Positions 8,776 to 18,616 of a stretch of 64,000 bases of DNA are shown in pieces. Source of the DNA: Mycolicibacillus koreensis (lineage in GTDB: Bacteria; Actinomycetota; Actinomycetes; Mycobacteriales; Mycobacteriaceae). The notes under the pieces were generated by a model. The model did no database searches, had not been told where the DNA came from, and saw only the letters and a program-made list of their open reading frames with translations. The stretch covers positions 62,001 through 126,000 of the forward strand of contig NZ_NCXO01000002.1 in NCBI RefSeq assembly GCF_002104795.1, written 5' to 3'. The position numbers and the translations under genes were made by a program. Each line of letters starts with the position of its first letter. The first letter of the stretch is position 1.

Positions 8776-10569
8776 TCAGGTGGTGCGCAGCCGCTCGGCC
8801 AGCCCGCTGGCCCGCACGGCGCGGCGTTGCAGCGCGGCGCGGATCGCGGCTTCGGAGCCGACGATGCGGACCTTGTGCTGCGCGCGGGTCACCGCGGTGT
8901 AGAACAGCTCCCGGGTCAAAAGCCGCGACTCCATCGGCGGCATCAGCACGCTGACCTCGTCGACCTGGCTGCCCTGGCTTTTGTGGATCGTCATCGCGTA
9001 CATGGTCTCCACGTCGGCGAGCCGGCTGGTGGCCACCGGCAGTGGCCCGCTCGCCGTCGCCAGCACCGCGCGCAGCCCCTCACCGTGCACCGCCACCACC
9101 CCGGTGTCGCCGTTGCGCACACCCAGGCCGTAGTCGTTGGCGGTGACCAGCAGCGGCTGACCGGCGTACCACGGCGCCCACGCCGGGTCGTCGGTCTGCT
9201 CGGCCACCCACCGGCGGATCTGCCGGTTCCAGTGCGCCACCCCGTGCGGGCCGTTGCGGTGCGCACACAGCAGCCGGTGCGCGTCGAGGGCCGCCAGGGC
9301 CGCCTCGGCGTCGCCGCTCACGGCGGCGCGGCGCACCGCCAACGCGTGCGGCACCACCACCGCGCGCACCCGCGGTGCCGGGTCGACGCCGTCGTCGGCG
9401 CCGATCCACTCCAGGTGCTCGCCGCCGGCGGCCAGCAGCCCCATCACCGCATCGGCGTCACCGTCCCGGATCGCGCTGGCCAGCGCCCCGATCGACTCGC
9501 CGAACCGGTGGGAGGTGGCCAGGGTCGCCACCCGGGTGTCGGGGCGGGCGGTCAACCCGTCGACGAGGTCGGCGAGCACCGCCCCGGCCTCGACCGAGGC
9601 CAGCTGGTCGGGGTCACCGACCAGCACCAGCCGGGTGTCGGGGCGCACCGCCTCCAGCAGCCGCGCCATCAACGTCAGCGACACCATCGAGGTCTCGTCG
9701 ATGACGATGACGTCGTAGGGCAACCGGTTGGTCCGGTCGTGGCGGAACCGCACCGAGCTGCCCGGGCGCCAACCCAGCAGCGCGTGCACGGTGGTGGCCT
9801 GCAACCCGGCGAGCCGGTCACGGTCCGCGGCCGACAGTTCGGCCACCTTCTCCGCGACCGCCTCGGTGAGTCGGGCGGCCGCCTTGCCGGTCGGGGCGGC
9901 CAGCGCGATCCGCAGCCCGGCCCGCCCGTCGTGCTGAGCCTGCGCGGCCAGCAGCGCCAGCAGTCGCGCCACCATCGTGGTCTTGCCGGTGCCCGGGCCG
10001 CCGGTGAGCACGGTGACCGACTGCCCCAACACCACCTCCGCGGCGGCGCGCTGCTCGCCGTAGCGTCCGGGTGGGAAGTACCGGTCGAAGGCGGCCGCGT
10101 CGGTGCTGACCGGTCGCGGTGCGGACAGCGCCAGCAGATCGGAGCAGACCTGCTGTTCCTCCCGCCAGTAGCGATCCAGGTAGAGCAGCCGGTCGTCGTG
10201 GACGTGCAGCACCTGCGCGGCCACCAGGGGACTGGCCGTGATCGCCGCCAGCCACTGCCGCGGCTCCGGCCACGGCAGCGTGGCCGGGTCCACACCGTCG
10301 CCGGGTGCTGCGGCCGCGACCTCGGCGGCCACCCGGTGCAGATCCACGCAGACCGACCCGGCTCGCAGTGCGCGCACCGCCAGCGCCACCGCGAGTGCGA
10401 CCGACGGATCGGGATCGGCGCCGAGGGCGGTGAGGCGCTGGGCGGTGTGCACGTCGGCGGTCTCCAGGACCCCGGCGTCGTTGAACTGCCGCAGCACGCC
10501 GCCGGCTCCGGCGGCGATCCGCCAGTCCGGCCCGGTCCACGGCGTCGCGCCGTCGGGTGTCGCGGTCAT
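8776..10569 (-). CDS. recD: RecBCD enzyme subunit RecD (5'-3' helicase)
   Basis: 597 residues, an SF1B helicase. Walker A is TGGPGTGKTTMVARLL (about residue 160), Walker B VIVIDETSMVSL, motif III LVGDPDQLASVEAG, and motifs V/VI TIHKSQGSQVDEV and FYTAVTRAQ near the C-terminus. The ATG at 10569 overlaps the recB stop codon as ATGA, implying translational coupling; a longer in-frame extension exists but runs inside recB. As the last gene of recC-recB-recD it acts with RecB and RecC in double-strand-end processing. In mycobacteria AdnAB does most resection and RecBCD supports single-strand annealing (published knowledge). Confidence 0.95.
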   Translation of the reverse strand: MTATPDGATPWTGPDWRIAAGAGGVLRQFNDAGVLETADVHTAQRLTALGADPDPSVALAVALAVRALRAGSVCVDLHRVAAEVAAAAPGDGVDPATLPWPEPRQWLAAITASPLVAAQVLHVHDDRLLYLDRYWREEQQVCSDLLALSAPRPVSTDAAAFDRYFPPGRYGEQRAAAEVVLGQSVTVLTGGPGTGKTTMVARLLALLAAQAQHDGRAGLRIALAAPTGKAAARLTEAVAEKVAELSAADRDRLAGLQATTVHALLGWRPGSSVRFRHDRTNRLPYDVIVIDETSMVSLTLMARLLEAVRPDTRLVLVGDPDQLASVEAGAVLADLVDGLTARPDTRVATLATSHRFGESIGALASAIRDGDADAVMGLLAAGGEHLEWIGADDGVDPAPRVRAVVVPHALAVRRAAVSGDAEAALAALDAHRLLCAHRNGPHGVAHWNRQIRRWVAEQTDDPAWAPWYAGQPLLVTANDYGLGVRNGDTGVVAVHGEGLRAVLATASGPLPVATSRLADVETMYAMTIHKSQGSQVDEVSVLMPPMESRLLTRELFYTAVTRAQHKVRIVGSEAAIRAALQRRAVRASGLAERLRTT

Positions 10570-13500
10570 GACGCCACCGGCCCGCGGTGCAGCAACTCCG
10601 AGAGGGCGGTGACCAATCCCGGTGGCGGCAGCCAACTGAACACCCCGGTCGGATGGTCGTCGATGCGGGGGGTGTCGGGCCCGCACATGCCGCGTAGGAA
10701 CAGATACACCACACCGCCGAGGTGGCGCCGCGGATTGTAGTCGGGCTGGCGCCACCGCAGGAACCGGTGTGCCACCGCCGCATACAGCAGTGCCTGCAGC
10801 GGGTAGTCCGAGTGCAGCATCGCCTCGACCAGCGCCGCGGGGCCGTAGTCGCCCGCCGACTCGCCCAGAAAGTTGGTCTTGTAGTCGACCACCAGATAGC
10901 GGGGGCCGGGCAGGCGCAGCACGGCGTCGATCGACCCGGACAGGTAACCGCGCAACGATTGGCCGCCGAGGGCTTCTGAGGCCAGCCGGTCGGCGTAGCA
11001 GGCGAACGGATCGGAGGCGGGCAGGTGCTCACGCAGCAGCGGGGCGAGGTCGGCCAGTCGCAACTCCGGGCCGTCTGGGCCGTCACCGCCCATCAGGGGG
11101 ATCTCGAAATCCAACTCGCACAACCGATCCTGAAGACCGATCTGACGCAGGGTCAGATCCTCGGCCAGCGGCCCCAGGGGGGTGTCCTGCATCGGCAGCA
11201 ACGCGACGGCCAGATCGGCGGGGGCAACGTCGATCGGCCACCATTGGGTGTGCCGTTCGATCTCGGTGCGCAACGCCGCTGTCAGATCAGCTGCCGTCGG
11301 GTCGGTGGTCTCCAGCGTGGCGTGCACCAGGGACCCGAACGCCGCCCCGCGTGGCAGATCGGCCATCGGCGAACGGATCTGGGTACCGGGAGTGTCGGCG
11401 ACGCCGGTGGCGGCCGCGGCGATCTGGGGTTCGTCGAAGGGTTCATCGAAGGGCTCGTCGGAACGCACCGCGACCTCCGGCTCCGAATGCACCCCGGCGG
11501 TTCCGGCCTGCTCGGCGTGGCGCAGCAACGCCGAATAGGAGGTGCGCCGCCACCCGAGGTCGATCGCGCGATCGAAGTGGCGCACCGCGAACGGGCCGTC
11601 GGCCTCCTGCCGGGGCGCGGTGACCGGCGGGCCCACCACCGAGGGCTCCAGCGTCAGCGCCCCGGCCTGTTGCCAGTCGGTGAACACCGCCCACGCGTCG
11701 GCGTCGGTGACGGCGCGCTCGCAGGCCACCGGGACCTCCGCCTCGCCGCGGCGCCGGCCGCGTAGCAGCCGCGACAACCCGCCGTTGACCTCGTCGTAGG
11801 TCGGGGCCCACCACGCCACCACCTGGCTTTGCGCCCGGGTCAACGCGACATAGGTGAGCCGGATGTTGTCGCGGGCGGCCTCGAGCCGGTGCAACTCGTT
11901 GACCGCACGCCGATCCGGGGCGTGCCGCCCACCGAGGTGTAGACAGCGGACGTCGGCGCCGTCGGCGGTGTCGTGATAGAGCAGGATCTCGTCGCGGAAG
12001 ATGTGCCGGTTGAACGCGAACGGCAGGTACACGATCGGGAACTGCAGGCCCTTGGCGACGAACACGGTCATGATCTGCACGGCCGCGGCGTCGCTGTCCA
12101 ACCGGCGGTTGCGTTCGGCGGCGCCGGTGCGCTCCTCGCACTGCCGGCGCAGCCAGTCGCGCAGGCCGGGCAGCCCCAGCCGGTCACGGTGGGCGGCCTC
12201 CTGCAGGAGCTGACCGACGTGCACCAGGTCGGTCATCAGCCGTTCCCCGCCGTGCCGGCTGAGCACCCGCCGGCCCATCCCGGCGAGTTGGGCGGCCTCG
12301 AGCACCGCGGCGATCCCGGCGCTGCGGGCATGATCGGTCCACTCGCGCAGCGTGTCGGCGACCCGGTCGGTGAGCAGGTCGCCCTCGCGCGACAACGTCT
12401 CGGCGGTCTCCCCGAAGAACGCGGTGCACGCCGCGGCCCGCACCAGCGCGCTGCGGTGCGGCTGGTCGAACGCCTCCAGCAGGCACAGCCAGTCCCGGGC
12501 GGCCGGTGAGGTGAACACGTCGGTGTCGCCGGTGTAGACCACCGGGATGCCCGCCTCGACCAGTGCGTCGCGGCAGGCCCGGGCGTCGGCGTGCGCACCG
12601 ACGATGACCGCGATGTCACCGGCTTGCACCGGCCGGCCGTCGAACTGCGCCCCGGAGCCCAGCAATGCGCCGATGTCGGCGGCCAGATCGGCGGGGATGT
12701 GGTCGCGCAGCACCGAGATCGGCACCGTCTGGGTTCCGCTGGCGCCCACGGTGTCGCGGGCCACGACCCGCAGCCGCACCGGCGCGTTGTGCGGTGCCCC
12801 GCTGAGCCGGTGACCGGGCCGGTCCGCCGCGACCGGCTGCGCCACGATCTCCGGGTGGCCCAGCTGCGCACCGCCGAGCAGCACCTGCAGGCTGTCGACC
12901 AGCACGGCGTCGCTGCGGTAGTTGGTGGTCAGGGTGCGCCGGTCGTCGGCGCTGCGGGCGGCGGCCAGATAGGTGTAGATGTCGCCGCCGCGAAACCCGT
13001 AGATGGCCTGTTTCGGGTCACCGATCAACACCAGCGTGGAGTGGCCGCGAAACGCCCGGTCGATGACCTGCCACTGCACCGGGTCGGTGTCCTGGAACTC
13101 GTCGACCATCACGATCGACCAGCGCCGCCGCATCCGTTCGGCGGCATCAGATCCGGCCTGGCTCAACGAATCCGCCAGCCGGGTCAGCAGGTCGTTGTAG
13201 CCGAGCACCCCCAGGCGGCGTTTGCGCCGGTCCAGCTCGTCGAGCACCTCCAGGGCGAACTGCCGGCGCGCGGCGGTCGCCGAGCCCGGCTCGGGATCAC
13301 GCGGTCGCAGCTGTGCGGCCGGGTCCTCGACGACGCGGGTCGCCAGCTCCAGGGCCTCGTTGCGGGTGAGCGCCGGCGGGTTCTCGTCGTGGCCGAACCG
13401 GGCCAGATAGAGGTCGTCGACGATCTCGGTGACCAGATCGGTGAGGCTCTCCACCAGGGTCACCGATGGGTCGGTGTCCCCGGCGACCCCCAACGATTTG

Positions 13501-13892
13501 AGCACCAGCGAACAGAACTGGTGGATGGTGACGATGGTGGCGGCGTCGAACCCGGCCAGCGCCGCCCGAAGCCGGCGCACCCGCTCGGCGCGCACCGCCT
13601 CGTCGACGTCGCGCAGCTGGGTTTCGAATGTGTTGGCCGGGCTGCGCCGGTCTTCGAGCACCGCGAGTGCGGCGGCGATCTGGTCGCGCACCCGCTCGCG
13701 CAACTCCCGGCTGGCCACCCGGCCGAAGGTGATCAGCAGCAACTGGTCGAGGGTGGCGTGGCCGTCGGCGACGTACCGGGTGACCAGGCCCGCCAGCGCG
13801 AACGTCTTGCCGGTGCCGGCGCTGGCCTCCAGCACCAGGGTGGACCCGGGGGAGGGTAGCGGGCCGGACAGCTCGAACGGCGCGGCGCTCAC
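10566..13892 (-). CDS. recB: RecBCD enzyme subunit RecB (3'-5' helicase/nuclease)
   Basis: 1108 residues, close to the M. tuberculosis size. Helicase motifs: Walker A LEASAGTGKTFALAGL (near residue 20), Walker B IVMVDEFQDTDPVQW, motif III LVLIGDPKQAIYGFRGGD, motif IV/V TIMTVFVAKGLQFPIVYLP-type segment and LTYVALTRAQ. The C-terminal RecB nuclease motif is YLVVDYKTNFLGE with QALLYAAVAHRFLRW after it, so the nuclease should be active. The GTG start at 13892 overlaps the recC stop as GTGA; reading further upstream would run through recC. It degrades and unwinds DNA from double-strand ends with RecC and RecD. Confidence 0.95.
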   Translation of the reverse strand: MSAAPFELSGPLPSPGSTLVLEASAGTGKTFALAGLVTRYVADGHATLDQLLLITFGRVASRELRERVRDQIAAALAVLEDRRSPANTFETQLRDVDEAVRAERVRRLRAALAGFDAATIVTIHQFCSLVLKSLGVAGDTDPSVTLVESLTDLVTEIVDDLYLARFGHDENPPALTRNEALELATRVVEDPAAQLRPRDPEPGSATAARRQFALEVLDELDRRKRRLGVLGYNDLLTRLADSLSQAGSDAAERMRRRWSIVMVDEFQDTDPVQWQVIDRAFRGHSTLVLIGDPKQAIYGFRGGDIYTYLAAARSADDRRTLTTNYRSDAVLVDSLQVLLGGAQLGHPEIVAQPVAADRPGHRLSGAPHNAPVRLRVVARDTVGASGTQTVPISVLRDHIPADLAADIGALLGSGAQFDGRPVQAGDIAVIVGAHADARACRDALVEAGIPVVYTGDTDVFTSPAARDWLCLLEAFDQPHRSALVRAAACTAFFGETAETLSREGDLLTDRVADTLREWTDHARSAGIAAVLEAAQLAGMGRRVLSRHGGERLMTDLVHVGQLLQEAAHRDRLGLPGLRDWLRRQCEERTGAAERNRRLDSDAAAVQIMTVFVAKGLQFPIVYLPFAFNRHIFRDEILLYHDTADGADVRCLHLGGRHAPDRRAVNELHRLEAARDNIRLTYVALTRAQSQVVAWWAPTYDEVNGGLSRLLRGRRRGEAEVPVACERAVTDADAWAVFTDWQQAGALTLEPSVVGPPVTAPRQEADGPFAVRHFDRAIDLGWRRTSYSALLRHAEQAGTAGVHSEPEVAVRSDEPFDEPFDEPQIAAAATGVADTPGTQIRSPMADLPRGAAFGSLVHATLETTDPTAADLTAALRTEIERHTQWWPIDVAPADLAVALLPMQDTPLGPLAEDLTLRQIGLQDRLCELDFEIPLMGGDGPDGPELRLADLAPLLREHLPASDPFACYADRLASEALGGQSLRGYLSGSIDAVLRLPGPRYLVVDYKTNFLGESAGDYGPAALVEAMLHSDYPLQALLYAAVAHRFLRWRQPDYNPRRHLGGVVYLFLRGMCGPDTPRIDDHPTGVFSWLPPPGLVTALSELLHRGPVAS

Positions 13893-16800
13893 AGCGTCGT
13901 CTCCGCGGCCAGCAGCGGTGTCCACACCCGCATCGCCAACGCGCCCAGCCGGGTTGCCTCCCCGGCCCGGGCCTCCTCGGGGCGCGGCGCGGTGAGCAGG
14001 CGCTGCAGGTCGGCGCCGGCGCCCCACGCCATCCGGTGCGCGGGGGTGTCGTTCTCGCCGGGGAACCTCCCGTTGTTCCATTCGGCGGCGGCCGCAGCAA
14101 CGGGGTCGTCGCCGTTGCGCCGGGCGGTGGCCCAGGCGTAGGACGTCTTCAACGGCAGCGGCAGCGGTTCGCACCGGCCGGTGTCGTAGCAGGCGACCAG
14201 TTCGGCCAGGGTGGCCGCCGGGTCCGGCGACGGCGCCAGCAGCCGCTGCGCGGCGCGGGTGCCGCGACCCCGTCCGATGCACAGCGCGCTCCACTGCCGT
14301 CCCGGATGGCCGGCCGCCAACGCCAGCAGCGGGATCCAGGCCTGCAACAGATGTTTCGCGGCCAGCCGCGAGTAGGTCACCGCCACGGTGCGTTCACCGT
14401 AGACGGGGGACACGGTGCCGCTGAGGCGCCGGCCGTCACCGAGGTCGACGTCGACGTCGTAGCCGGCGGGATCGCCGACCCGGTGCGGCAGCGCCGCCTC
14501 GGCCAGTCCGCGGGCCTGGTCGCGGATCTCGCAGGCCGCGCGCATCCCGATGCGCCCGGGCGGCAGCGTTCCGCGGCGCCACTCGGCGTTGGCCGCCGAA
14601 TCGGGGTGCATCCCGGCGAGCATGTCGTGCAACATCCGGTCTCCGACGGACCATTTGGCCAGGTTGTCGATCTCGACGGGCATGGCGTCGTCGACGCCGT
14701 CGACCTCGTACGGCAGGGCGAAATCCAGGGCCCGGAAGAACCCCCTGACCGGGTCGGCGAAGAAACCCAGCAGGTCGGTCAACGCGACGTCGGTGGCGGG
14801 CGGGGTGGCCAGCCGGGCTCCGAACAACGCCGGCGGGTCGCTGCGCCGCCCGGCCGCCGCCTCGGCGGCGGTGAGCGCGACCGGGTCGAAGGTGAACGGG
14901 GTGTCGGGGATGCCCAGGGCTCCGGGGCGAACGTTGGCGGCGTCGAACGGTTGCAGAGGGTGACCGGTGAGCACGGCGGTGCGCACCGGCTCGGCGGTGG
15001 TGGCGTCCAACGCGTCGAGCAGCTCGGCCAGTGGCACCGCCGGCGGCTGGGTCTTACCGGTGTGCTCGTCGGCGCCGGTGTAGGTGATCACCAGCGTCTC
15101 GGTGGCCGCGCAGACCGCGTCGAGCAGCAATTGGCGGTCCTCGGAACGGATGTCGCGCTCACCGGTGCGCGGCGCACGGGCCAACACGTCGTCGCCGTCG
15201 GGCAGATCCAGCCGGGGGAACACCCCGTCGTCCACGCCGACCAGACAGACCACCCGATGCGGCACCGACCGCATCGGCACCATGGTGCACACGGTCAGCG
15301 ACCCGGTGCGGAAATTCGCCCGGGTGGGCCGCCCGGCCAGGCAGTTGCCCAAAAGCGACCGCACGTCGGGCAGCAGCAGGTCGGTCCCGGCGCGGTCACC
15401 GGCATCGGTGAGCACCTGGGCGAATTCGCGGTCGAGTTGTCCTTGCTGCCAACCGTCGTCGGTGTCGACGCGGGTCAGAGCGGCCACCGCATCGGTCAGC
15501 GCGGCCAGCCACGCGGGCAACGGCTGAGCGCCGGTGAGCGAGTCGAGGGCCCGCTGGACCCGGTCGACGAACTCGGTGAGCCGACCGGCCAACTCCACCC
15601 GGTTGCTGCCGACGTCGTCGAGCGGCAGCGCGGTGCCCAGCCAGGCCTGCGAATCCTGCGACATCGCCACCCCGGTCAGGATCCGGTCCAAGCCGAACCG
15701 CCAGGTGTTGTGCACGAAATCGCCGAGGCCGTAACGGCGTCGATGCTCGGCGTCGAAACCCCAGCGGATGTTGGTCTGCTGCACCCAGCCGGTGATCACC
15801 TCGATGTCGTCGTCGGTGAAGGCGAACCGGCCCCGTACCGGCGGCGCCTGCGCCAGGTTGAGCACCGCCGAGGCGGTGGCCCGCCCGTCAGCGAGGTCGA
15901 GCAGTTCGGCGGCGACCGCGAGCAGCGGATTGGTCTGGTGCAGCGCCCGATCGGCGAGCTGCACGCGCAGCAGATGCGCCGGATGGTTCTCCCCGGCGAG
16001 CTCGCCGAGACCGAACCCGGCGGCGATCAGCGGGGCGTAGGTCTCGATGTCCGGGCACATCACCACGATGTCGCGGGGCTGCAGGGACGGGTCGTCGTGG
16101 AGCAGGCCCAGCAGCACCTCGCGCAGCACGTCGACCTGCCGGGCCGCGCCGTGACAGGAGTGCACCTGCACCGAGCGGTCCCCGGCGCGGTGGTGGCGCC
16201 CGGCCGGGCGCACCGCGTTGGCGGCGATGTCGGACTGCAGCCACCCCAGCAGAGTGTCGGCGGCGGGTGCCGGCCCGAGATAGTCGTCGGTCGCTGCCGT
16301 CGGCAGGGCGCGGCGCAGCTCGCGCGCGTCGCGGCCCAGCGTGGTCAGCAGGGGATGGGCGGTGACCGTGGCACTGGGATCGTCGCGGCGCGCCACCGCG
16401 GGTCCCGTCGCCATGTCCTGCATCTGACGCCACAGCGCGTCGGAGGGGTGCGGCAGCCACAGGTGCAGCTCGTGGTGGGTGGCCAACGCGGTCAGCAGTT
16501 CCACATCGGTGACCGCCAGCCGGGTGTGCCCGAACAGCGACAGCCGGGCGGGCACCGCGGGCAGCGCCGCGGCGCGCAGCCGGTCGAGCATCTGCTGGTG
16601 GCGCCGATGCGGGGGGACGACCCCGTCCACGGCGACCAGAGCGACCAGGGCCCGCCACAGCGGCGGCTGCCAGGCCAGGTCCTCGTCGAGGGGACCGCCG
16701 GCGCCATCGGTGTCCGCACCGTCGAGCCAGTCGACCAGCAGGTGCGGGCGCTGCCGGGCGTAGGAGGCGAACAGCCCGGCCAGCCGGCGCGCCACCGCGT

Positions 16801-17215
16801 AGCGGCGGCCGCGCCGCAGCAGCGCCTCCGCGCCGTCGTCGAAGTGGCCCAGGTGGGCGGCGAGAATGCGGCACCACGGCTGATCGCAGTGGGCGTCGAT
16901 GACCGCCAGCAGCGGCCAGGTCAGTGCCTCCGGTGACCACGGGTCGGCCCGCTCGGGACCGTCGATCCCGGTGTGCACGGTGAGCTCGGCGATCAACGAC
17001 GCCGGGGACCGGAATTGCACACCGGCGCAGACCCCGTCGCCGCCGATGGCGCCCAGCAGATGCGAAAGACGCTGGGACAGCCACCGTTCCACGCCGCGGG
17101 CCGGCACCATCACCACATCGGTGGCGAACGGGTCGGTGGGCGGGACCGCCAGCAGCGCACCGAGCCGCTCGGCGAGCAGGTCGGTGCGCTCGGCGCGGTG
17201 CAGATGGAGCGGCAC
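13889..17215 (-). CDS. recC: RecBCD enzyme subunit RecC
   Basis: 1108 residues. The start VPLHLHRAERTDLLAERLGA and the following VPARGVERWLSQRLSH match the RecC N-terminus, and residues such as DIVVMCPDIETYAPLI and the C-terminal PLLA region fit the family. RecC is a catalytically dead helicase-like scaffold that recognises Chi-type sequence in the RecBCD complex. GTG 17215 is preferred over an upstream ATG (17275) because AAGGTGG lies 6 nt before it and it aligns with RecC homologues. It is the first gene of the operon; the next gene on the opposite strand starts 87 nt away. Confidence 0.95.
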   Translation of the reverse strand: MPLHLHRAERTDLLAERLGALLAVPPTDPFATDVVMVPARGVERWLSQRLSHLLGAIGGDGVCAGVQFRSPASLIAELTVHTGIDGPERADPWSPEALTWPLLAVIDAHCDQPWCRILAAHLGHFDDGAEALLRRGRRYAVARRLAGLFASYARQRPHLLVDWLDGADTDGAGGPLDEDLAWQPPLWRALVALVAVDGVVPPHRRHQQMLDRLRAAALPAVPARLSLFGHTRLAVTDVELLTALATHHELHLWLPHPSDALWRQMQDMATGPAVARRDDPSATVTAHPLLTTLGRDARELRRALPTAATDDYLGPAPAADTLLGWLQSDIAANAVRPAGRHHRAGDRSVQVHSCHGAARQVDVLREVLLGLLHDDPSLQPRDIVVMCPDIETYAPLIAAGFGLGELAGENHPAHLLRVQLADRALHQTNPLLAVAAELLDLADGRATASAVLNLAQAPPVRGRFAFTDDDIEVITGWVQQTNIRWGFDAEHRRRYGLGDFVHNTWRFGLDRILTGVAMSQDSQAWLGTALPLDDVGSNRVELAGRLTEFVDRVQRALDSLTGAQPLPAWLAALTDAVAALTRVDTDDGWQQGQLDREFAQVLTDAGDRAGTDLLLPDVRSLLGNCLAGRPTRANFRTGSLTVCTMVPMRSVPHRVVCLVGVDDGVFPRLDLPDGDDVLARAPRTGERDIRSEDRQLLLDAVCAATETLVITYTGADEHTGKTQPPAVPLAELLDALDATTAEPVRTAVLTGHPLQPFDAANVRPGALGIPDTPFTFDPVALTAAEAAAGRRSDPPALFGARLATPPATDVALTDLLGFFADPVRGFFRALDFALPYEVDGVDDAMPVEIDNLAKWSVGDRMLHDMLAGMHPDSAANAEWRRGTLPPGRIGMRAACEIRDQARGLAEAALPHRVGDPAGYDVDVDLGDGRRLSGTVSPVYGERTVAVTYSRLAAKHLLQAWIPLLALAAGHPGRQWSALCIGRGRGTRAAQRLLAPSPDPAATLAELVACYDTGRCEPLPLPLKTSYAWATARRNGDDPVAAAAAEWNNGRFPGENDTPAHRMAWGAGADLQRLLTAPRPEEARAGEATRLGALAMRVWTPLLAAETTL

Positions 17216-17301
17216 ATCGCCCACCTTAGGACCTCGCCCCGACACCGAACCGCGGCCCGGCCGGCGAGACCTCATGCCCGGCTGGCAGACAGATCGGGAG
17301 G

Positions 17302-17406
17302 ATGAGCACCGTGACCGAATACACCGCCACGCCCCGGCTGACCGCGCGTTTCGGGCAGGTGTTGGCCTTCACAGCAGTGATGGACGGTTCGAACGGGCCC
17401 CGGTGA
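17302..17406 (+). CDS. Very short ORF upstream of vapC, candidate remnant or minimal antitoxin
   Basis: This is a 34-codon ORF (ATG 17302), or 31 codons if translation begins at GTG 17311, which has a GGGAGG ribosome site at a normal 9-nt distance. Its TGA overlaps the GTG of the PIN toxin gene as GTGA, exactly where a VapB antitoxin would end. The product (starts MSTVTEYTATPRL) shows no ribbon-helix-helix or AbrB fold I can recognise and is less than half the usual VapB length. It may be a decayed antitoxin, a minimal one, or only a leader peptide coupling vapC translation. Confidence 0.4.
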   Translation: MSTVTEYTATPRLTARFGQVLAFTAVMDGSNGPR

Positions 17407-17783
17407 AGGCTCTGCTGGACACGAGCGTGGTCGTCGCCACGGATGTCGGTCCACTGGACGGAGACCTCGCGATCAGCGCTGTAACACTGGCCGAGCTGCA
17501 TTTTGGTGTCCTGGCGGCCGCGCAACGCACGGTTCGGGCCGAACGGTTACGTCGACTGCTGGTGCTGCAACGGTCCTTCGACGCGCTGCCGGTCGATGGC
17601 GCTGTGGCCGCGAGCTTCGGGCAGATCGGCGCTGCGGTGCTCGACGCCGGGCGGCAGCCACGTGCCCGCTCGATGGATCTGCTCATTGCGGCAACCGCCC
17701 ATGCACACTCGGCCAGGCTCTACACACGCAACGTCGACGAATTCCGTGGACTGGAGGCCCTGATCGACGTGGTGCCGGTGTAG
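17403..17783 (+). CDS. PIN-domain toxin, VapC family
   Basis: 126 residues, the normal VapC size. The four acidic metal ligands of a PIN RNase are present: ALLDTSVVV (Asp6), VTLAELHFGVL (Glu near 30), RSMDLLIAATA (Asp near 95) and TRNVDEFRGLE. The fold should cleave RNA with Mg2+. The GTG start overlaps the stop of the short upstream ORF. What is odd is the lack of a normal antitoxin gene; only 87 nt separate the operon start from recC on the other strand. No toxin homologue number can be assigned from memory. Confidence 0.88.
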   Translation: MKALLDTSVVVATDVGPLDGDLAISAVTLAELHFGVLAAAQRTVRAERLRRLLVLQRSFDALPVDGAVAASFGQIGAAVLDAGRQPRARSMDLLIAATAHAHSARLYTRNVDEFRGLEALIDVVPV

Positions 17784-17827
17784 GCGGACTTCCGTATCGG
17801 CGGCGTAATCCCGGTGGGAGCCGGTGC

Positions 17828-17833
17828 GACAAT
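17828..17833 (+). promoter_or_regulatory. -10 element GACAAT, possible leaderless start
   Basis: GACAAT (four of six matches to TATAAT) ends seven nt before ATG 17840, consistent with leaderless transcription of the methyltransferase. It is weaker than the TANNNT examples elsewhere in the window. Confidence 0.35.
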
Positions 17834-17839
17834 GGGCCC

Positions 17840-18616
17840 ATGGCAGCCAGCACGGCCCCGCGCGGGCAGTACGGGATCGACGGGTCGTTTCACACGGTGT
17901 CGGCGCGCGGACAGGCCGCGGCGCTGACCGTCGCGGCGGTCGGCCTGGGCGGATACGCCCTGCGCAGCGCGTCACGATCCCGCTGGGGGCGGGCGGCGGT
18001 GGCGGCGGCGCTGGACGCGGGGCTGTGCGGTCAGGCCGGGCTGTATCTGCACGCCACCCGGCGCGGCAAGTTCGCGGTGTGGGCGGAGATCCTCGATGCG
18101 CTCGCGCTCACCGGCGACGAGACCGTGCTCGACATGGGCTGTGGCCGCGGTGCGGTGCTGTGCGCCGCGGCAGCGCGGCTCACCACCGGCCATGCGATCG
18201 GTGTGGATCTGTGGCAGGCCGACCAGACCGGCAACACCCCGCAGACCACCTTGGCCAATGCAGCCCTGGAAGGGGTCGCCGACCGGGTGGAGGTGCGCAC
18301 CGCCGACATGACCGCGCTGCCGCTGGAGGACGCCAGCATCGACGTCGTGGTCTCCAACCTGGCGATCCACAACATTCCTGGCGAGGAGGGCCGGCTGGCC
18401 GCCCTGCACGAGGCGGTGCGGGTGCTGCGTCCCGGTGGGCGGCTGGCGATCGCCGACCTGTGGGGCACCGACCGTCACGCCCACCGACTCGGTGAACTGG
18501 GTTGGCAGCGGGTGCTGCGCCGCAATCTGGGGTGGCGCATGTGGTACGGCGGTCCTTGGGCGCCAACGCATCTGGTGACCGCCACGAAACCCGACAGCGC
18601 CGGGCCCGCCGGTTAG
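17840..18616 (+). CDS. Membrane-associated class I SAM-dependent methyltransferase
   Basis: 258 residues. The first ~75 residues have two hydrophobic stretches ([13 protein letters not shown] and [19 protein letters not shown]), likely membrane-anchoring. A class I methyltransferase domain follows: motif [17 protein letters not shown] (about 98-113), IGVDLW after strand 2, [17 protein letters not shown], and [13 protein letters not shown] (UbiE/arsenite methyltransferase-like order). The substrate is not identifiable. The stop codon overlaps the convergent PPE gene by 4 nt. Confidence 0.8.
   Translation: MAASTAPRGQYGIDGSFHTVSARGQAAALTVAAVGLGGYALRSASRSRWGRAAVAAALDAGLCGQAGLYLHATRRGKFAVWAEILDALALTGDETVLDMGCGRGAVLCAAAARLTTGHAIGVDLWQADQTGNTPQTTLANAALEGVADRVEVRTADMTALPLEDASIDVVVSNLAIHNIPGEEGRLAALHEAVRVLRPGGRLAIADLWGTDRHAHRLGELGWQRVLRRNLGWRMWYGGPWAPTHLVTATKPDSAGPAG

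Noticed and set aside
14036..16936. 966-codon plus-strand frame opposite recC, and shorter ones opposite recB and recD
   Set aside because: Shadow frames; Gly/Arg/Gln-rich translations with no domain, while the sense strand encodes an intact RecBCD set with coupled starts.
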